From Apis mellifera (lineage: Eukaryota > Arthropoda > Insecta > Hymenoptera > Apidae): a DNA stretch of 64,000 nt. Location: contig NC_037650.1 in the NCBI RefSeq assembly GCF_003254395.2, positions 1,860,001 to 1,924,000 of the forward strand, read 5' to 3'. The notes below the pieces were generated by a model. It was given only the letters and a program-made list of their open reading frames with translations, made no database searches and was not told the origin of the DNA. Positions 61,916 through 64,000 of the stretch are shown here, in pieces (the stretch's first letter is position 1; every line of letters starts with the position of its first letter). Both the position numbers and the translations under genes were made by a program.

Positions 61916-62167
61916 GCTAGTCGTACACTCGCTCCTTGGGAACATTTGTTACCGTGCCCAAAATGTTCGTTTCCTTGTCACGTGGACGGCGAGAAGAACG
62001 TAGGAACGTGTTCAAGACAAGGTTGTTCGATGGAATTTTGCACCTCCTGTTCATCAAGACCACATACTGGTCCTTGTAAGACACCCCTGTTAGCAACGCC
62101 GACGAAGAGGAATAAACGGCTGGTCATTGGCTCGAAGCAGAGCAAACGGAATCTCAGGAGATTATAA
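61916..62167 (+). CDS. FBXO5: FBXO5/EMI1/Rca1-like APC/C inhibitor, exon 2 (zinc-binding region and RL tail)
   Basis: This final coding exon supplies residues 277-359. Residues C290, C293, C308, C313, C318, C321, H326 and C330 form a C-x2-C-x14-C-x4-C-x4-C-x2-C-x4-H-x3-C zinc-binding region of the IBR-like type used by Emi1/Emi2 to block ubiquitin chain elongation by APC/C. The protein ends KQSKRNLRRL then TAA at 62165-62167. The C-terminal LRRL (RL tail) docks on APC/C in vertebrate Emi1 and is nearly identical to the human ending. The acceptor TTTTTTTACAG|GCT is strong and phase 0, matching the donor at 7926/7927. The upstream ATG at 61898 belongs to the intron. Total protein 359 residues, somewhat shorter than vertebrate Emi1 (about 447). 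Overlapping minus-strand frame 61978-62376 is a shadow. Confidence 0.92.
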   Translation, partial: ASRTLAPWEHLLPCPKCSFPCHVDGEKNVGTCSRQGCSMEFCTSCSSRPHTGPCKTPLLATPTKRNKRLVIGSKQSKRNLRRL

Positions 62168-62197
62168 ACATTTTCGTTATTATATGTCGAAAATGTT
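62167..62197 (+). other. Perfect 10-bp hairpin directly after the stop codon
   Basis: AACATTTTCG (62167-62176, sharing the last stop base) pairs with CGAAAATGTT (62188-62197) around an 11-base loop, followed by a T-run. It lies at the very start of the 3' UTR. A role in mRNA stability or translation end is possible but not shown. Confidence 0.7.
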
Positions 62198-62400
62198 TTT
62201 GTTTTAATTTTATCATTTTTCTCGATAAAGTAATTCTTCTCGATAATAATCTTTAAAAATGGAGAGAACATCGAGAATTGTAAGAAATATAATTTCGGGA
62301 TTATTTTATATTTGTTATGATACGCAGTGTTTTGGAAGTGTGAAATGAACATCGTTAATTTAAATGGTTCGACCAATAAAATGAATTTTTAAATTTGTAT
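62168..62400 (+). terminator. FBXO5: 3' UTR and polyadenylation signal of the FBXO5-like gene
   Basis: AATAAA at 62375-62380 (in CCAATAAAATG) lies about 210 bases after the stop and is the first canonical polyadenylation hexamer seen. It is followed by T/GT-containing sequence (TTGTATGTTATAAAAC). The cleavage site is expected around 62395-62410. Confidence 0.6.
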
Positions 62401-62870
62401 GTTATAAAACTTTAAAAAAGAACTATAAGAAAAAAAAATATTTTAATCTAATATAGTTTTAAATATATTTCATAAATGACCGTTACATTTTTACAAATAA
62501 TCATTTTCATTTATAAATTATGATTTATAAATGAAAATAATTAGACGATTATTGATAATTTTAAAATCAAACTGTATCGATTTCGAACCATTTACGATGT
62601 CCGTTTAATCAGATAAGTATATGGAGGAGAGAGGTATCTTTTAGAGGAGGAAAAAAACTCTCAGCACTAATTACTTTTTTTTATTTAAAAAAAAAATCGA
62701 AATTTAAAAACTCACCTTTTTATTAATTTCATGGTAAATTATTGGAAGGTTTATGAAATTTTAAGAAACTATTATTTGTTCAAATTTCTTAGAGTTCATA
62801 AATTCAAACTTAAGAAATTAAACATCATTTTTTTAAGAATCATAAATTCGCAACGTGATTGAATGTTACC
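62401..62870. repeat. Downstream A+T-rich intergenic segment with inverted repeat
   Basis: ATTTTCATTTATAAATTATG (62505 onward) and ATTTATAAATGAAAAT (62522-62537) form an inverted repeat around 62505-62537. No gene. Confidence 0.6.
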
Positions 62871-62874
62871 TTTT

Positions 62875-63530
62875 ATACGATCAAAAGAATTTTTACGTGG
62901 CTCTTAAATTAATTGAATTGGTAGTGAAACGTTTCAACGTTTCTCTCAATATTTTGTTCGGCAAATCGAGATGAAGAGAAAGGGGCCGAAAATTGTCGAT
63001 TAAGAAGACAAAAAACGCAGAAAGAGAGAAAAAGAGAAAATATGAGAAAGAATATGAGAACCAAGTCGTAAAACTTTTAAGGGCATAGGCCGACACTTTG
63101 CGTTGACCACTTTTTACCCAGTCAAACCCACCGTGTTTCACGACCTGATGAAGCTAGCAGAGAGGTTAGTTAAAAACAAAGTTGTGTCTTTTTGACCGAC
63201 TGGTCTTCTTTGTTACGCGAACGCTCTCTTATAAGATGATAACCGTTGACGTCGGGTGTTATTTACGATGTGATGTGTCTCAAGCTTCTAATTTCTCTTT
63301 GATTAAGTCTTGGTTAATTGGTGCGTTTTCTGTTCGCTAATTTCTGAGTTGTGGAATTTCAAGTCGACAACTTACAATGCAATCGAATCGCGGTAAAAAC
63401 ATCGACTGAAATAGATCGTCGAAAGAAGAATGAACGATCATTGAATTTTAATGAAATGAAACGTTAAGTGTCGGCAGAATTTTAACGTTCGTAAAAAGGA
63501 AATATATTTTTGTTCGTGTCTTGTTTTTAA
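62875..63530. promoter_or_regulatory. GC-richer downstream island, possible neighbour-gene promoter
   Basis: A GC-richer island downstream of the poly(A) signal. It contains a purine-rich tract (GAGAGAAAAAGAGAAAA), GGGGCCGAAAATTGTCG, a donor-like AGAG|GTTAGT near 63161 and CCGTTGACGTCGGG (63242-63255). The only frame of note is an 82-codon minus frame with no domain. It may be a promoter or untranslated exon of a neighbouring gene outside the window. Confidence 0.35.
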
Positions 63531-64000
63531 AGATATATCGATTCAATGAAGGACAAAATGGTTTTTTTAATTTTAATCTTTTGACCAAGTTTCTCAATAA
63601 TTTTAATTTTAATATATTATTAATGCGGATAATGCATTCCCTATTTTAATCTCTTAATTTTGATTAAGTTATTTCAGTCTGTCTCTTATTTTATTTTATT
63701 AATATCACGAAATTTATTTGACAATAATATGAAATAAATTTAAAATGTCCAAATATAATCAATATTTCTTAAAAAAAAAAAAAAAAGAAAGAAATATTTA
63801 TTTTTATTTATTGGAAATTTTCTGCTCATGATTAAATTTTTAATATGAGTTTTATTCATTGGAAATTAATGACCACGTGTGAGCAAAATGTACTTCGTGC
63901 AATTTAAATATCGTCTTTTGTTCGTTGAATCGTAATTTCGATACATTTTCTTTTTCTCTCTTATTGGTTATTCCCCTCTTAAGGTGTGACCCTCTCTCCA
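63531..64000. other. A+T-rich window end, nothing recognised
   Basis: A+T-rich with an A-run near 63771-63785 and a CACGTG E-box near 63874. The last 60 bases are CT-rich (TTCCCCTCTTAAGG). No gene. Confidence 0.6.

Overview
The window is eukaryotic, very probably from an insect and most plausibly a honey bee or close relative. The signs are an extremely A+T-rich background full of TA microsatellites, broken by GC- and CpG-richer islands a few hundred bases long, together with an insect-type Emi1/Rca1 protein encoded in exons with consensus splice sites. The species call is inference; no alignment was run.

Only one protein-coding gene is convincingly supported. It encodes an FBXO5/EMI1/Rca1-type inhibitor of the anaphase-promoting complex (APC/C) on the + strand. 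Exon 1 (coding part 7099-7926) carries the N-terminal phospho-regulatory region, with a DSGYLT degron-like motif and many S/T-P sites, and the F-box. Exon 2 (coding part 61916-62167) carries the C6HC zinc-binding region and the terminal LRRL tail. Donor (AAG|GTAAGT) and acceptor (TTTTTTTACAG|GCT) are both phase 0. The 276 + 83 codon join gives a 359-residue protein with Emi1 architecture. One intron of 53,989 bp therefore separates the F-box from the APC/C-inhibitory zinc module.

Layout: 1-6650 is A+T-rich intergenic DNA with a long foldback repeat and several local duplications. 6660-7098 is the promoter/leader, with CCAAT boxes, a CHR-like TTCGAA and short upstream reading frames. 7927-61915 is the giant intron. 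It holds about thirty GC-richer islands with clustered transcription-factor-like sites and palindromes, paired foldback repeats, a decayed Tc1-like element and many microsatellites. 62168-62380 is the 3' UTR, with a hairpin directly after the stop and an AATAAA signal. 62400-64000 is downstream intergenic sequence with one more GC-richer island of unknown role.

No rRNA, tRNA, CRISPR array or intact transposase gene was seen. Most other open frames lie in low-complexity or composition-biased islands and are not believable proteins. The points of most interest are the giant intron splitting the two functional halves of the gene, the archipelago of islands inside it, and a set of inverted-repeat structures.
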